The notes under the pieces were generated by a model. The model made no database searches and was not told the DNA's origin. It worked only from the letters and a program-made list of their open reading frames with translations. A DNA stretch of 64,000 nucleotides from JBNKVT01 sp050299335 (GTDB lineage: Bacteria > Pseudomonadota > Alphaproteobacteria > Rhodobacterales > Rhodobacteraceae), in assembly GCA_050299335.1 (NCBI GenBank), contig JBNKVT010000008.1, positions 62,001-126,000 of the forward strand. The letters run 5' to 3'. The stretch's first letter is position 1. Every line of letters starts with the position of its first letter. The position numbers were made by a program, and so were the translations under genes. Positions 51,047-60,462 of the stretch are shown piece by piece.

Positions 51047-51940
51047 ATGAGCAAGAAGATCACCAAGGCGGTTTTCCCGGTCGCGGGGCTGGGCACGCGG
51101 TTCCTGCCGGCGACCAAATCCATCCCCAAGGAAATCCTGTCGCTGGTCGATCGCCCGCTGATCCAATACGCCATCGACGAGGCCCGCGAGGCCGGGATCG
51201 AGGAGTTCATCTTCGTCACCTCGCGTGGCAAGAGCGCGCTGGAAGACTATTTCGACCGCTCGCCGGAGCTGGAAAGCAATCTCCGCCGCAAGAACAAGAC
51301 CGCCCTTCTGGAGGAACTCGGCCGCACCGACATGGATTCGGGTGCCATCGCCTATGTCCGCCAGCACGAGGCCAAGGGGCTGGGGCATGCGGTGCTCTGC
51401 GCCAGACGGCTGATCGGCGACGAACCCTTTGCCGTGCTGCTGCCCGATGACGTGATCGCGGGGCAGAAATCCTGCCTCGCCCAGATGGTCGAGGCCTATG
51501 AAAACACCGGCGGCAACATGGTCGCGGCGATGGAAGTCCCGCGCGACAAGCTGTCGGCCTACGGCATTCTCGATATCGGCGAGGATATGGGCTCGGTCGT
51601 CTCGGTGAAGGGCATGGTCGAGAAACCGCCCGTCGACGAGGCCCCCTCGACGCTCGCGGTGATCGGGCGCTACATCCTGACGCCGAACATCCTCGACAAT
51701 CTCGCCTCGACCGAAACCGGAGCGGGCGGCGAGATCCAACTGACCGACGCCATCGCCCGCGAGATCGCGGCTACAGACGATGTCTACGGTTTCCGCTTTT
51801 CCGGCCAGCGCTATGATTGCGGCTCCAAGGGCGGGTTCCTTCAGGCGACGGTTGCCTTCGCGCTCGCCCGCGACGATCTGCGCGACGAGTTCATGGGCTT
51901 CCTGCACGATGTCGTCGCCCAGGCCAAGGCTGCCGAGTAA
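51047..51940 (+). CDS. galU: UTP-glucose-1-phosphate uridylyltransferase
   Basis: The 297-residue GalU makes UDP-glucose. It has the GLGTRFLPATKSIPKE nucleotide-binding motif, DRPLIQYAIDEA and FAVLLPDDV. The start at 51047 has GAGAGGGCGG upstream; a longer frame from 50867 lacks support. It is preceded by a 291-base gap of mixed composition in which I see no gene, and heads the second glycosyltransferase operon. Confidence 0.95.
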   Translation: MSKKITKAVFPVAGLGTRFLPATKSIPKEILSLVDRPLIQYAIDEAREAGIEEFIFVTSRGKSALEDYFDRSPELESNLRRKNKTALLEELGRTDMDSGAIAYVRQHEAKGLGHAVLCARRLIGDEPFAVLLPDDVIAGQKSCLAQMVEAYENTGGNMVAAMEVPRDKLSAYGILDIGEDMGSVVSVKGMVEKPPVDEAPSTLAVIGRYILTPNILDNLASTETGAGGEIQLTDAIAREIAATDDVYGFRFSGQRYDCGSKGGFLQATVAFALARDDLRDEFMGFLHDVVAQAKAAE

Positions 51941-51998
51941 CCCCGCCACCGCCACTGCCCGCTTGACCGGAACCGCGCGAAAGGCATAACGCGAGGCC

Positions 51999-53240
51999 AT
52001 GAGCCCCGATCTTCCGCCCGTCGTTCTGGATGTCACCCGCACGGTGAACCATTTGGGGCTTGGATATTTCTCGGGCATCGACCGGGTCGAACAGGCCTAT
52101 ATCGACCATCTGATGGAAGCGGAGGGCCCGGTCTGGTTCCTGTCGCGCGGCACCGGTGGTTTTGCCCTTCTCGACCGGCGGGGCATGGCGGGCCTGATGG
52201 ATCATGTGCGCGGCGCGGTGCCGCTTGGACGACCTGACCTGATCGGGCTCCTGGCCCGCCGCCTGCAGCCCGGCCAGCGCCGGGCCCAGGCGGCGATGCG
52301 GCGGCTGGCCAGACACACAGTGCCGACAAGGGCACTCGGCTGGATGCTGCGGCGGGCAACCGGCGGGGATTTCGTCTACCTCAATGTCAGCCATAACAGC
52401 CGCACCGCGTGGCGGCTCGGGGCGATAAGGCGGGCCGGGGCGCGGGCGATGGTGTTCATGATCCACGATCTCATCACCATCGAAACCCCGGAATTCGCCT
52501 CGCAGTCCGGGCGGAGAAGCTTCGCCGGGATGCTGGAACGCACCGGCCGCGCCGCCGATCTGCTGCTCTACAATTCCACCGACACCAGGACCCGCGCCGA
52601 AGCCTGGTTCGCCGGACGCGGCATTTCTGTCCCGGGGCTTGCCGTTCATCTCGGCACCCCACCCATGGAGCCCGGTGACCGGACCCCGCCCGCCCGGCCC
52701 TATTTCCTCTATGTCTCGACCATCGAACCCCGCAAGAACCACGGGTTGCTGCTCGATATCTGGCGGCGGTTCTGGGACAATCCCGATGGTCCCCGGCCCG
52801 AACTGCACCTGATCGGGCGGCGCGGCTGGCACAATGCCGAGTTTTTCCACCGGCTCGACACCGAACCCTTCATGGGCGAACTGGTCTTCGAGCACCGCGC
52901 CCCCGATGCCGAGATCGCCGCGCTTCTGACCGGTGCCCGCGCCCATTTGTTTCCCAGCTTCGCCGAGGGTTTCGGCATGCCGCTGACCGAGGCGATGGCG
53001 TCGGGCTGTCCGGTGATCTGTTCGGATATCGGCACGCTCCGCGAGATCGGCGGCGATTATCCCACCTATCTCGACCCGATGGACACCGAGGCCTGGTTCC
53101 GCGTCGTCTCCGAGGCCGCCGCCGCCCCTCTCCGCCCCCGGCACCCGCGCCCGGTCCCGCATTGGCCGGCGCATTTCGAGACGGTCTTCGCGCGGATCGC
53201 CGAGACCGTCGCGGCCGCGAAGCCTCGTGACCGCCGATGA
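51999..53240 (+). CDS. Family 4 (GT1-type) glycosyltransferase
   Basis: The 413-residue GT-B enzyme has its N-terminal half at 1-225. The C-terminal half has YFLYVSTIEPRKNHGLLLDIW, HLIGRRGWHN and the E-x7-E motif in FPSFAEGFGMPLTEAMASGCPVI. It uses a nucleotide sugar, possibly the UDP-glucose from galU. It lies 58 bases after galU and overlaps the next gene by four bases. Confidence 0.9.
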   Translation: MSPDLPPVVLDVTRTVNHLGLGYFSGIDRVEQAYIDHLMEAEGPVWFLSRGTGGFALLDRRGMAGLMDHVRGAVPLGRPDLIGLLARRLQPGQRRAQAAMRRLARHTVPTRALGWMLRRATGGDFVYLNVSHNSRTAWRLGAIRRAGARAMVFMIHDLITIETPEFASQSGRRSFAGMLERTGRAADLLLYNSTDTRTRAEAWFAGRGISVPGLAVHLGTPPMEPGDRTPPARPYFLYVSTIEPRKNHGLLLDIWRRFWDNPDGPRPELHLIGRRGWHNAEFFHRLDTEPFMGELVFEHRAPDAEIAALLTGARAHLFPSFAEGFGMPLTEAMASGCPVICSDIGTLREIGGDYPTYLDPMDTEAWFRVVSEAAAAPLRPRHPRPVPHWPAHFETVFARIAETVAAAKPRDRR

Positions 53241-54247
53241 ACCCGGCAAGGCGATATCTGCTGCGCCGCGAGCGGCTGCTGAAAGTCTGGAAGGCCTACA
53301 AGGCGCGCGAGCGGCTGGACCAGGTCTCGGACAAGACCGACAAGATCCGCCCGGACGATATCCTCGCCTTCTCGACGGTACGCAACGAGCGGGTGCGGCT
53401 GGCCTATTTCCTGCACTACTACCGGGAGATCGGGGTGCGACATTTTTTCTTCGTCGACAATGGCTCGACCGACGGGACGCGGGAATATCTCGCCAGCCAG
53501 CCCGATTGTTCGGTATGGGGGACGGAGGAAAGCTACAAGCGGGCCAAATACGGCGCGACCTGGCTGAACGGGCTGAAGCGGAAATACGCCCTCGGCCATT
53601 GGGCGCTGGTGGTCGATGTCGACGAGTTCCTGGTCTATCCGCATATTGATGCGCGGCCCCTCGGGGCGCTGACCGACTGGCTCGATGCGAGCCATATCCG
53701 CAGTTTCGGCACGCTCCTTTTGGACATGTATTCCAGGGACCCGGTCCATGATGCGGCCTATGTCGAGGGGGCGGACCCGTTCGAGACCCTGCAATATTTC
53801 GACAGCGGCAATTACGTCATGTCCCGCAATCCCCGCTACGGCAATCTGTGGATCCAGGGCGGGGTGCGCCAGCGGGTGTTCTTCCCCGACTGGCCCTCCC
53901 ATGGTCCGGCGCTGAACAAGATCCCTCTGGTGCGCTGGGCCAAGGGCCAGGTCTATGTCTCTTCGACCCACAATCTTTTGCCGCGAGGGTTGAACGAGGT
54001 CTATGACGCGACAGGCGGCGAGCGGATCAGCGGCTGCCTTCTGCATGCGAAATTCCTCGACCTCTTCGTCGACAAGGCCCGCGAGGAGGCCGAGAGGGGT
54101 GAGCATTACGCGCAAGGGCGCGAATACGAGGTCTACCGCGATATCCTGGCCGAGAAACGTGCCCTCTGGACCCCGCATTCGCAACGCTACGAGAGCTGGC
54201 GGCAGCTTGAGGCGCTGGGGCTGATGTCCGCGGGGAACTGGGCATGA
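53237..54247 (+). CDS. Family 2-like glycosyltransferase (Glyco_tranf_2_4 type)
   Basis: The 336-residue protein shows DILAFSTVRNERVRLAYFLHYYREIGVRHFFFVDNGSTDGT and a DxD site in ALVVDVDEFLVYP, plus a C-terminal HNLLP segment. These features are typical of small GT-A enzymes of the DUF4422/GT92-like group found in surface polysaccharide loci. It is overlapped by four bases on both sides. Donor and acceptor unknown. Confidence 0.85.
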   Translation: MNPARRYLLRRERLLKVWKAYKARERLDQVSDKTDKIRPDDILAFSTVRNERVRLAYFLHYYREIGVRHFFFVDNGSTDGTREYLASQPDCSVWGTEESYKRAKYGATWLNGLKRKYALGHWALVVDVDEFLVYPHIDARPLGALTDWLDASHIRSFGTLLLDMYSRDPVHDAAYVEGADPFETLQYFDSGNYVMSRNPRYGNLWIQGGVRQRVFFPDWPSHGPALNKIPLVRWAKGQVYVSSTHNLLPRGLNEVYDATGGERISGCLLHAKFLDLFVDKAREEAERGEHYAQGREYEVYRDILAEKRALWTPHSQRYESWRQLEALGLMSAGNWA

Positions 54248-55833
54248 GCGCGGCCTTCGTCCTTCTGGTCCACGAGAATTTCGCCCGGGTCGCCGAGCTG
54301 ACAAAGGCGCTGGTCGCCGCCGGCGGCGTGGTGGCGATCCATGTCGATGCCAGGGTACCGGAGGCCGATCTGGTTGCCCTTGGCCAGGCGGTCTCGAGCC
54401 CGAAAGTGGTCTTCACCCCAAGGCGGGCCTGCGAATGGGGCGCGTTCTCGCTGGTCGAGGCGGCGCTGGCCGGGGCAGAGACGGCGCTGGCGAAATGGCC
54501 CGAAGCGGGGCATGTCTGCCTCCTGTCAGGCTCCTGCCTGCCGGTGAAGCCGCTGGCGGACTTCTTCGCGCATCTGGACGCGTCCCCGGAGTCCGATTTC
54601 GTCGAAAGCGTGCCCGCCACGCCGGATTCCTGGGTCAAGTCGGGCCTGTCGGACGAGCGCTTCACCTTGCATTTCCCGTTTTCCTGGCAGCGCCAACGCT
54701 GGCTCTTCGACCGCTTCGTGACCCTGCAACGCAAGCTCGGCATCAAGCGCAGGCTGCCCGAGGGGATCGAGCCGCATCTCGGGGCGCAATGGTGGTGCCT
54801 CAGCCGCGCGACGCTGGAAGCGATCCTCGCCGATCCGATGCGCGCGACCTATGATCGCTATTTCCGCTCCACCTGGATCCCCGACGAAAGCTATTTCGCC
54901 ACCCTGGCGCGCAAGCACAGCCGCAATCTGGTCTCGAAACCCGTCACCTTTCACCGCTTCGACGCCGCCGGCCGGCCCTTTGTCTTCTATGACGACCATG
55001 CCGAGTATCTCGCCGGTCTCGATGCCTTCTTCGCCCGCAAGATCTGGCGTGGAGCAGACGGGCTTTACCGGCGCTTCCTCGGCGGCGAGCCCGTCGCTCC
55101 GCGCCCCGGCCTGTCGGCCCTTCTCGATGCCGCCGACCGGCGCGGCGCAGAGGGGCGCGACGGTCTTCTGATGGCCGGACGCTTCCCCCATCGCGCGCGC
55201 CATCGCCAGTATGTCACCACCCTGCCCTATGCGGTATTCGTCGATTTCGCGCGGCAATTCCCGGGCCTGCCGGACTGGATCGGCGCGACGGAGGAGGCCA
55301 TCTGCCACGGAGAGCTTTACCATCCCGACCGGGCCGCGCTCGCGGGCGGCGAGCAGTCGGCGCCAGGCGGGCTGACCGACCGGGCGGAAATGCGGGACTA
55401 CGATCAGGTGCAGTTCCTGATGAACCTGATCCGGTCGCGTCCCGATTGTTTCCAGGCTTTCCTCCTCGGGGCCGAGGACGGCGAATGGATGCTCCCCTTT
55501 ATCGCCGGGGACAAGAATGCGGCGGTCTTCCTGCTCAGCGGCGGCTGGCAATTCGAGGCCTGGCGCCTGCGGCAATCGGGCGAGAGCCTGACCGAGGCCG
55601 CTATCGCCCGGCTCCGCGCCGCCGAGGCTACCCGCGCGGCCCCGCTTCTGTCAGGCCCGGTTTCCTGCGTGCTGCACCAACTGACGCTGCGCGAGGTCCT
55701 GCTGACCCCGGAACGCCTCGCAGGCCTGGTGATCCGCGAAACCCCCTTCGTCCCCGGCGGTCCGCTGGAACCCGCACTGCTGCCGGAAGGATTTCTGGAC
55801 TTCCTCGAGGATCTGGAAACCGGCCGGATCTGA
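54244..55833 (+). CDS. Branch-type (GT14) N-acetylglucosaminyltransferase-like protein
   Basis: The 529-residue protein has an N-terminal Branch/core-2 domain (about 1-270: FVLLVHENFARVAELTKAL, VAIHVDAR, CEWGAFSLVEAAL, VCLLSGSCLPVKPL and GAQWWCLSR). A C-terminal region of about 250 residues of unknown function follows. Such proteins add GlcNAc or xylose branches. It is the last gene of the galU operon and convergent with accA. Confidence 0.85.
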   Translation: MSAAFVLLVHENFARVAELTKALVAAGGVVAIHVDARVPEADLVALGQAVSSPKVVFTPRRACEWGAFSLVEAALAGAETALAKWPEAGHVCLLSGSCLPVKPLADFFAHLDASPESDFVESVPATPDSWVKSGLSDERFTLHFPFSWQRQRWLFDRFVTLQRKLGIKRRLPEGIEPHLGAQWWCLSRATLEAILADPMRATYDRYFRSTWIPDESYFATLARKHSRNLVSKPVTFHRFDAAGRPFVFYDDHAEYLAGLDAFFARKIWRGADGLYRRFLGGEPVAPRPGLSALLDAADRRGAEGRDGLLMAGRFPHRARHRQYVTTLPYAVFVDFARQFPGLPDWIGATEEAICHGELYHPDRAALAGGEQSAPGGLTDRAEMRDYDQVQFLMNLIRSRPDCFQAFLLGAEDGEWMLPFIAGDKNAAVFLLSGGWQFEAWRLRQSGESLTEAAIARLRAAEATRAAPLLSGPVSCVLHQLTLREVLLTPERLAGLVIRETPFVPGGPLEPALLPEGFLDFLEDLETGRI

Positions 55834-55851
55834 AATCCGGACCAGAAACCG

Positions 55852-56814
55852 TCAAGCCGCCAGCGCCACCCGGCCCATGGCCAGATACTTGTCGCGCCGC
55901 GCCTTGCGCAAGGCGTCGGGCTTCAGGTCCTTCAGTTCACCCAGCATCGCTTCGATGGCCTTGCCGACCCGGCTGACCGTCTCGGCCCGGTTCCGCTGCG
56001 CCCCACCCACGGGTTCGGTGATCAGCCGGTCGGCCACGCCGAGCATCTTGAGATCCTGCGCGGTCAGGCGCAGCGCCTCGGCGGCCTCGCGCATCTTCTC
56101 GGCATCCTTCCACAGGATCGAGGCGCAGCCCTCGGGCGAGATCACCGTGTAGATTGAATGCTCCAGCATCGCCAGCTTGTCCGCCGTCGCAAAGGCCACC
56201 GCCCCGCCCGAGCCCCCCTCGCCGATCACCACCGAGACCAGCGGCACCTTGACCTGCAGGCATTTCTCGGTGCCACGCGCGATGGCCTCGGACTGGCCGC
56301 GCTCCTCGGCCCCCTTGCCGGGATAGGCGCCGGGCGTATCCACCAGTGTCACGATGGGGATGCCGAACCGGTCGGCAAGGTCCATCAGCCGGATCGCCTT
56401 TCGGTAGCCCTCGGGCCGGGCCATGCCGAAATTGCGTTCGATGCGGGTCTTGGTGTCGTTGCCCTTCTCGTGGCCGATCACCATCACCGGTGCGTCATTG
56501 AACCGCGCCAGACCGCCCATCACCGCGTGATCGTCGGCAAAGTTCCGGTCCCCGGCCAGCGGGGTGAATTCGGTAAAGAGCCCCTCGATATAATCCTTGC
56601 AATGCGGCCGGTCTTGATGCCGGGCCACCAGGCATTTCTGCCAGGGCGTCAGATTGGCATAGAGCTGCTCCAAAAGCGCCTTGGCCTTCTGGTCGAGCGC
56701 CGCCGCCTCCTGCTTGAGGTCGACGGCCTTGTCCTTCTCGGCCATGGCCCGAAGCTCGGCCGCCTTGCCCTCGATCTCGGCGAGGCCCTTTTCAAAGTCG
56801 AGATAGTTTTGCAT
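55852..56814 (-). CDS. accA: Acetyl-CoA carboxylase carboxyltransferase subunit alpha
   Basis: The 320-residue protein starts MQNYLDFEKGLAEIEGKAAEL. It has HQDRPHCKDYIEGLFTEF, GHEKGNDTKTRIERNFGMARPEGYRKAIRLM and VSVVIGEGGSGGAVAFATADK. It makes malonyl-CoA with AccD for fatty acid synthesis. The ATG at 56814 is used because the family starts here; an upstream frame lacks homology. Housekeeping gene between polysaccharide and spike genes. Confidence 0.96.
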   Translation of the reverse strand: MQNYLDFEKGLAEIEGKAAELRAMAEKDKAVDLKQEAAALDQKAKALLEQLYANLTPWQKCLVARHQDRPHCKDYIEGLFTEFTPLAGDRNFADDHAVMGGLARFNDAPVMVIGHEKGNDTKTRIERNFGMARPEGYRKAIRLMDLADRFGIPIVTLVDTPGAYPGKGAEERGQSEAIARGTEKCLQVKVPLVSVVIGEGGSGGAVAFATADKLAMLEHSIYTVISPEGCASILWKDAEKMREAAEALRLTAQDLKMLGVADRLITEPVGGAQRNRAETVSRVGKAIEAMLGELKDLKPDALRKARRDKYLAMGRVALAA

Positions 56815-56946
56815 CGCGCATCTCTCATGGTTCCCTCCCGATATAGGATATCGGGCAAGGGCATTGCAATTGCTCCTGCGCCAAAGCAAAAGGGCCGGAT
56901 ATCCACCCGGCCCCTCAGCAGGCCTCGCGATCCGCCACCATCCCGG

Positions 56947-58185
56947 TCAGCTGTAGCCTTCGGCCACATAGCGCGCCGCCGCCAGCCGCCCGGCGATCCG
57001 GTGCCCCTCGGCAACCGGATGGGTCCCATCGCCCGAGAGATATCCCGAAGGCCGCGCCACGTAGTGCACCCCGGTCAGCGCTGTCGCATCGCCGCTGTCC
57101 TCGTCGAGCTTCTCCTGGGTGTCGATGAACAGCGCCTGGTTGGTATTGGTGTCATCCGGCTCAGGCCCGATCAGGATCACCGGCAGACCCGGCAGCGACA
57201 GGTCGCTCCTGAGATTCGACAACAGGCTGGTAAAGGCCGGCGGATAGGTCGTGTCCATCGACGGCCCCCGGTCGCTTTCGCCCTGCCCCCAGATCAGCGC
57301 CTTGATCTGGTTCCCGGCATTCAGCGCCAGCGCCGTTCCCGCCATCGACACCATCTTGTTGTAAAGCGTCGCCCCGGCCCCGGTCGAACCCGCCGGGTTC
57401 CATTCCGCATCCGCCCCGATCAGCCGCGTCCCGCCCTGCGCACAGGCCAGGATCATCACCGACCGCCCGGCAGCCGTCGATTTCTCGATCTCTCGGGCGA
57501 ATGTGGTCGCCGGGCTGACCCCGGTCGATACCGCACCCATCTGCAGCGGTGCCACGCAGGCATGAACCTCGCCGAACACCGCCCCAAGCGCAGAATTGGT
57601 CGAGCCAGGCATGTAGAGGCACCGATCCACCCAGAAATCCTTGTCAGGATCGATATCGCCACCGCTGCTTTCGCAGGCGATCTGCGACTGACCGGCCGCG
57701 ATATAGATATCCGCCGGCTGGGCGAGGATCGCGCTCATATCCACAAGCTGGTAATCGTCGATCGTGCCATCGAAGGTGGAGTTCGCGTTCAGCCGTGTCC
57801 GGATATGCCCCGCCGAAGCGAACCGCGCCACATGCTGCGCCGCCAGCCGCGTCGAGAACGGGTTATTGGCAAACGGTCCCTGCAGCTGCACGCCCACCGT
57901 CCCTGCGGTGGCGTCGCGGACCGTGAACGAGGCCCAGATATCGCCCGAAGGAATGGTCAGATCCGCCGAGGTCACGAAGCGCGAGGTCGTGCCCGCCACC
58001 TTCTGTACCGCGCTGGTGATCGCCGACCAGTCGGGATCGAGCGTCCAGTCTGTCATGTCGTCGAACCCGGCCGTCGCCGCGTCGAAAAGACCCGCAGGCA
58101 GGCTCTTTTGTTCCGCTACCGCCCCGCCGCCGGCCCTCGCGAGCGCTGCGACGGACGCAGGTCTCAAGGAGGGCCCGATGATCAT
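56947..58185 (-). CDS. SGNH/sialate-esterase-like protein, candidate GTA head-spike tip (GhsB position)
   Basis: The 412-residue protein has an N-terminal beta-rich part (1-150) and a C-terminal SGNH hydrolase of the SASA type: IYIAAGQSQIACESSGG (catalytic Ser near 167), ALIWGQGESDRG and DGTHPVAEGHRIAG with the Asp/His pair. It overlaps the spike-base gene by ATGA. In Rhodobacter capsulatus the gene after rcc01079 encodes the partner spike protein that binds capsule; this gene has the same position. An esterase domain suggests deacetylation of host or recipient polysaccharide. No phage or GTA structural cluster is in the window. Confidence 0.75.
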   Translation of the reverse strand: MIIGPSLRPASVAALARAGGGAVAEQKSLPAGLFDAATAGFDDMTDWTLDPDWSAITSAVQKVAGTTSRFVTSADLTIPSGDIWASFTVRDATAGTVGVQLQGPFANNPFSTRLAAQHVARFASAGHIRTRLNANSTFDGTIDDYQLVDMSAILAQPADIYIAAGQSQIACESSGGDIDPDKDFWVDRCLYMPGSTNSALGAVFGEVHACVAPLQMGAVSTGVSPATTFAREIEKSTAAGRSVMILACAQGGTRLIGADAEWNPAGSTGAGATLYNKMVSMAGTALALNAGNQIKALIWGQGESDRGPSMDTTYPPAFTSLLSNLRSDLSLPGLPVILIGPEPDDTNTNQALFIDTQEKLDEDSGDATALTGVHYVARPSGYLSGDGTHPVAEGHRIAGRLAAARYVAEGYS

Positions 58186-58448
58186 GAAACCACCACGGCA
58201 TGGATGCCCGTCGCCGTCGTGCCGGTCGCCAGCACCCGGCGCACACCGCAGATGATCCAGCCGAAATCCGGCACCGCCACCACCCGGCTCTGCCCCTTGA
58301 CCGACGTGAAGGCGACCGCCCCCGCGCCCTCGATGAACAGCGAGGCGGCGATATCGGGCAGGTCGGTGCCGTCATCCGGCGTCACCGGAAAATAGTCGAT
58401 CCCCGGCCCGTTGAGGGTGGCCGAGCGCCGCGAAAAAGGATTGGTCAT
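58182..58448 (-). CDS. GTA head-spike base protein, Rcc01079 family (GhsA-like)
   Basis: The 88-residue protein shows the family pattern: N-terminal MTNPFSRRSATLNGPG, then VTPDDGTDLPDIAASLFIEGAGAVAFTSV and the terminal VRRVLATGTTATGIHAVVV. In Rhodobacter capsulatus this protein forms the base of the head spikes of the gene transfer agent. AGAGG lies upstream of the ATG at 58448. It is the first gene of a two-gene operon with the SGNH gene (ATGA overlap). Confidence 0.82.
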   Translation of the reverse strand: MTNPFSRRSATLNGPGIDYFPVTPDDGTDLPDIAASLFIEGAGAVAFTSVKGQSRVVAVPDFGWIICGVRRVLATGTTATGIHAVVVS

Positions 58449-58831
58449 GGAAAAAACCTCTTCAATAACGGCCCTCCGACCGCGTCTCCGGTCGCCAGGG
58501 CCTGCAAATTTCTCGGAAATACCACACGAAACCCCATCCGCACGGCGACCCGGAAGTTTACACAATTTAATTAAATTCCGGTAAATCCGGGGGGCGGGGC
58601 ACCGTATCGACCGTCGGCTCCGCTGTCCTTAACGGGTATCCGGCCCTTGAACCCGCCCTTGAGTCGCACGGGAACCGGTCCGCGTGCCGGCTTGAAATCG
58701 GCCCCGGATTTCAGTCCTTGCACCAATCCTGCACGAAATCCCCCCAAGCCCCCTTCAATCCCGGCAAAACCTCCCAACCGCGCATACCTCCCATCAGGCT
58801 AGAACCCACGGGAAACCCTCAAGGAGTTCCC
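58449..58831. other. 383-base divergent region between the spike pair and creD
   Basis: The region has an AT-rich patch at about 58555-58590 and an imperfect 20-base palindrome CACGGGAACCGGTCCGCGTG (58667-58686, eight of ten pairs). It also has TTAA-N7-TAAA (58571-58585), resembling a degenerate CtrA site. There are repeated CTTGAAxxCG/CCCTTGA words. No convincing gene was seen. It likely holds divergent promoters. Confidence 0.4.
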
Positions 58832-60172
58832 ATGTCCGACCTGCCGAAAATGCCCGGTAACCTTTTTTCCAGCCGCTTCGCCCGGCTGGTCATCCTGATG
58901 ATCCTTACCCTCGTGATGCTCATCCCCATCGGCCTCGTCGCCTCGGTGATCGCCGAGCGCGGCTGGTATCACTCCACAGCCGTCCGCGAAATCTCCCAGA
59001 CCTGGGGCGGCGAGGTTTCGATCGGTGCCATCGCCATGGTGATCCCGGTGGAACGCTCCTGGACCGAACGCACCAAGGACGACGACGGCAACCAGACCAC
59101 CATCGCCCGCACCGGCCCCGGCAACCCGCTGATCCTTCTGCCTGCCACCCTCGACGCCACCGCCGACCTCGCCAGTTCCCGCCGGGCGCGCGGGGTATTC
59201 GAGGTCCCGGTATATGACGCCGCCATCGAGCTGGATTTCGATTTCGACACCTCCGAGGCCGGCGGCGACCTGCCCGACAATGAACGTCTGCTCTGGGATC
59301 AGGCATCGCTTCTGGTCATGCTGCCCAATTCCCGTTCCTTCCGCGGCGAAGCCGCCCTGACCCGTGCTGCCGAGACCCTGCGGCTTGAGCCGGGCGCGCC
59401 CGCCGGTGACCTCCCCGGTATCCAGGCTGCCCTTGGCGATCCGCGCGGCAAGGACGGCTATGCCCTGCGCATGACCCTTGGCGGTGCCCAGCGTTTCTCG
59501 CTGTCGCCCTCGGCCCGGCTGACCAGGCTCAGCCTTTCCTCGGACTGGCCGCATCCGAGCTTTTCCGGCGACATGCTGCCCCGGACCCGTGACATTTCCG
59601 AGACCGGCTTCACCGCGCAATGGGACGTGCCGCACCTGATGCGCAGCGTGCCCCAGACCATGCGCGAACCGGCAATTCTGGCGCAACTGGCCCAGACCGG
59701 CTTCGGCGTCGATTTCGTCGAGCCGGTGAATTTCTATCTCCTCGCCGAACGCGCCGCCAAATACGGCATCCTCTTCATCGCGCTGACCTTCTTGACCGTA
59801 TTTCTGACCGAAGGAGCCGCCCGCACCCCCACCCATCCGGCACAGTTCATCCTGATCGGCCTCGCGCAGTCGGTGTTCTTCCTGCTGCTGATCGCCCTGT
59901 CCGAACAGATCGGCTTTGCCCTGGCCTACCTGGCTGCCGCCGCCGCCACCGTAACCCTGCTCAGCTATTATGGCTTTGCGGCGCTGCGGCTCGGGCGCGG
60001 CGGCTGGATGCTCACCCTCACGCTGGCGCTGCTCTACGGGACCATGTTCCTGATAGTGAAAAGCGAAGACTACGCCCTGCTCGCCGGCTCCATCCTCGCC
60101 TTCGCCACCGTCGCGGTGACCATGGTCAAGACCCGGAACGAGGACTGGCGGCGGAAACCTGTCCCGGCCTGA
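58832..60172 (+). CDS. creD: CreD-family inner membrane protein
   Basis: The 446-residue protein has the CreD layout: an N-terminal helix (20-42), a large periplasmic domain (about 43-320) with GAAL-type strands, and five to six C-terminal helices from about residue 325 (NFYLLAERAAKYGILFIALTFLTVFLTEG is the conserved entry). CreD is an envelope-stress or colicin-tolerance protein of unknown mechanism. AAGGAG precedes the ATG at 58832. The usual creBC two-component genes are not adjacent. Confidence 0.9.
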   Translation: MSDLPKMPGNLFSSRFARLVILMILTLVMLIPIGLVASVIAERGWYHSTAVREISQTWGGEVSIGAIAMVIPVERSWTERTKDDDGNQTTIARTGPGNPLILLPATLDATADLASSRRARGVFEVPVYDAAIELDFDFDTSEAGGDLPDNERLLWDQASLLVMLPNSRSFRGEAALTRAAETLRLEPGAPAGDLPGIQAALGDPRGKDGYALRMTLGGAQRFSLSPSARLTRLSLSSDWPHPSFSGDMLPRTRDISETGFTAQWDVPHLMRSVPQTMREPAILAQLAQTGFGVDFVEPVNFYLLAERAAKYGILFIALTFLTVFLTEGAARTPTHPAQFILIGLAQSVFFLLLIALSEQIGFALAYLAAAAATVTLLSYYGFAALRLGRGGWMLTLTLALLYGTMFLIVKSEDYALLAGSILAFATVAVTMVKTRNEDWRRKPVPA

Positions 60173-60202
60173 CGAGAACGTGGGGGCCTGCGCGAGCGGG
60201 GG

Positions 60203-60232
60203 AATGGGCGGGATCGGAAGGTCCCGCCCATT
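60203..60232 (+). terminator. Hairpin after creD
   Basis: AATGGGCGGGA pairs perfectly with TCCCGCCCATT over an eight-base loop, 30 bases past the creD stop. No T tract follows. Confidence 0.5.
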
Positions 60233-60426
60233 GCCATGAAGGGGTCAGGTGAGCGGCCATCCCCCTTGCGAATCGAGGATAATTCGCAGGAATTCGTTAA
60301 GGTTTCTGTGGATAAATCGTGCCGCCTGACCTCAGGGAATACAGACCCTTGTGGCGGGGGCCTCGCAGTTTCGGGGGAATGTCAATTTGCGAGTATGGTG
60401 ATAAAATTAGAAGTGCTAGAGTTGTA

Positions 60427-60442
60427 TTAACGATTCATTAAC
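60427..60442 (+). promoter_or_regulatory. Perfect CtrA-type binding site upstream of the LuxR module
   Basis: TTAA-CGATTCA-TTAAC matches the full CtrA consensus TTAA-N7-TTAAC at every defined base. It lies 20 bases before the ATG of the small upstream gene, in an AT-rich stretch, so it could overlap the promoter. Confidence 0.7.
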
Positions 60443-60462
60443 CCTTCGTGTAGAGAGTGATC

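Noticed and set aside
58571..58777. Short minus-strand frame of 68 codons upstream of the spike pair
   Set aside because: It is Gly-, Pro- and Lys-rich with no start site and covers a region of repeated words; it looks non-coding.
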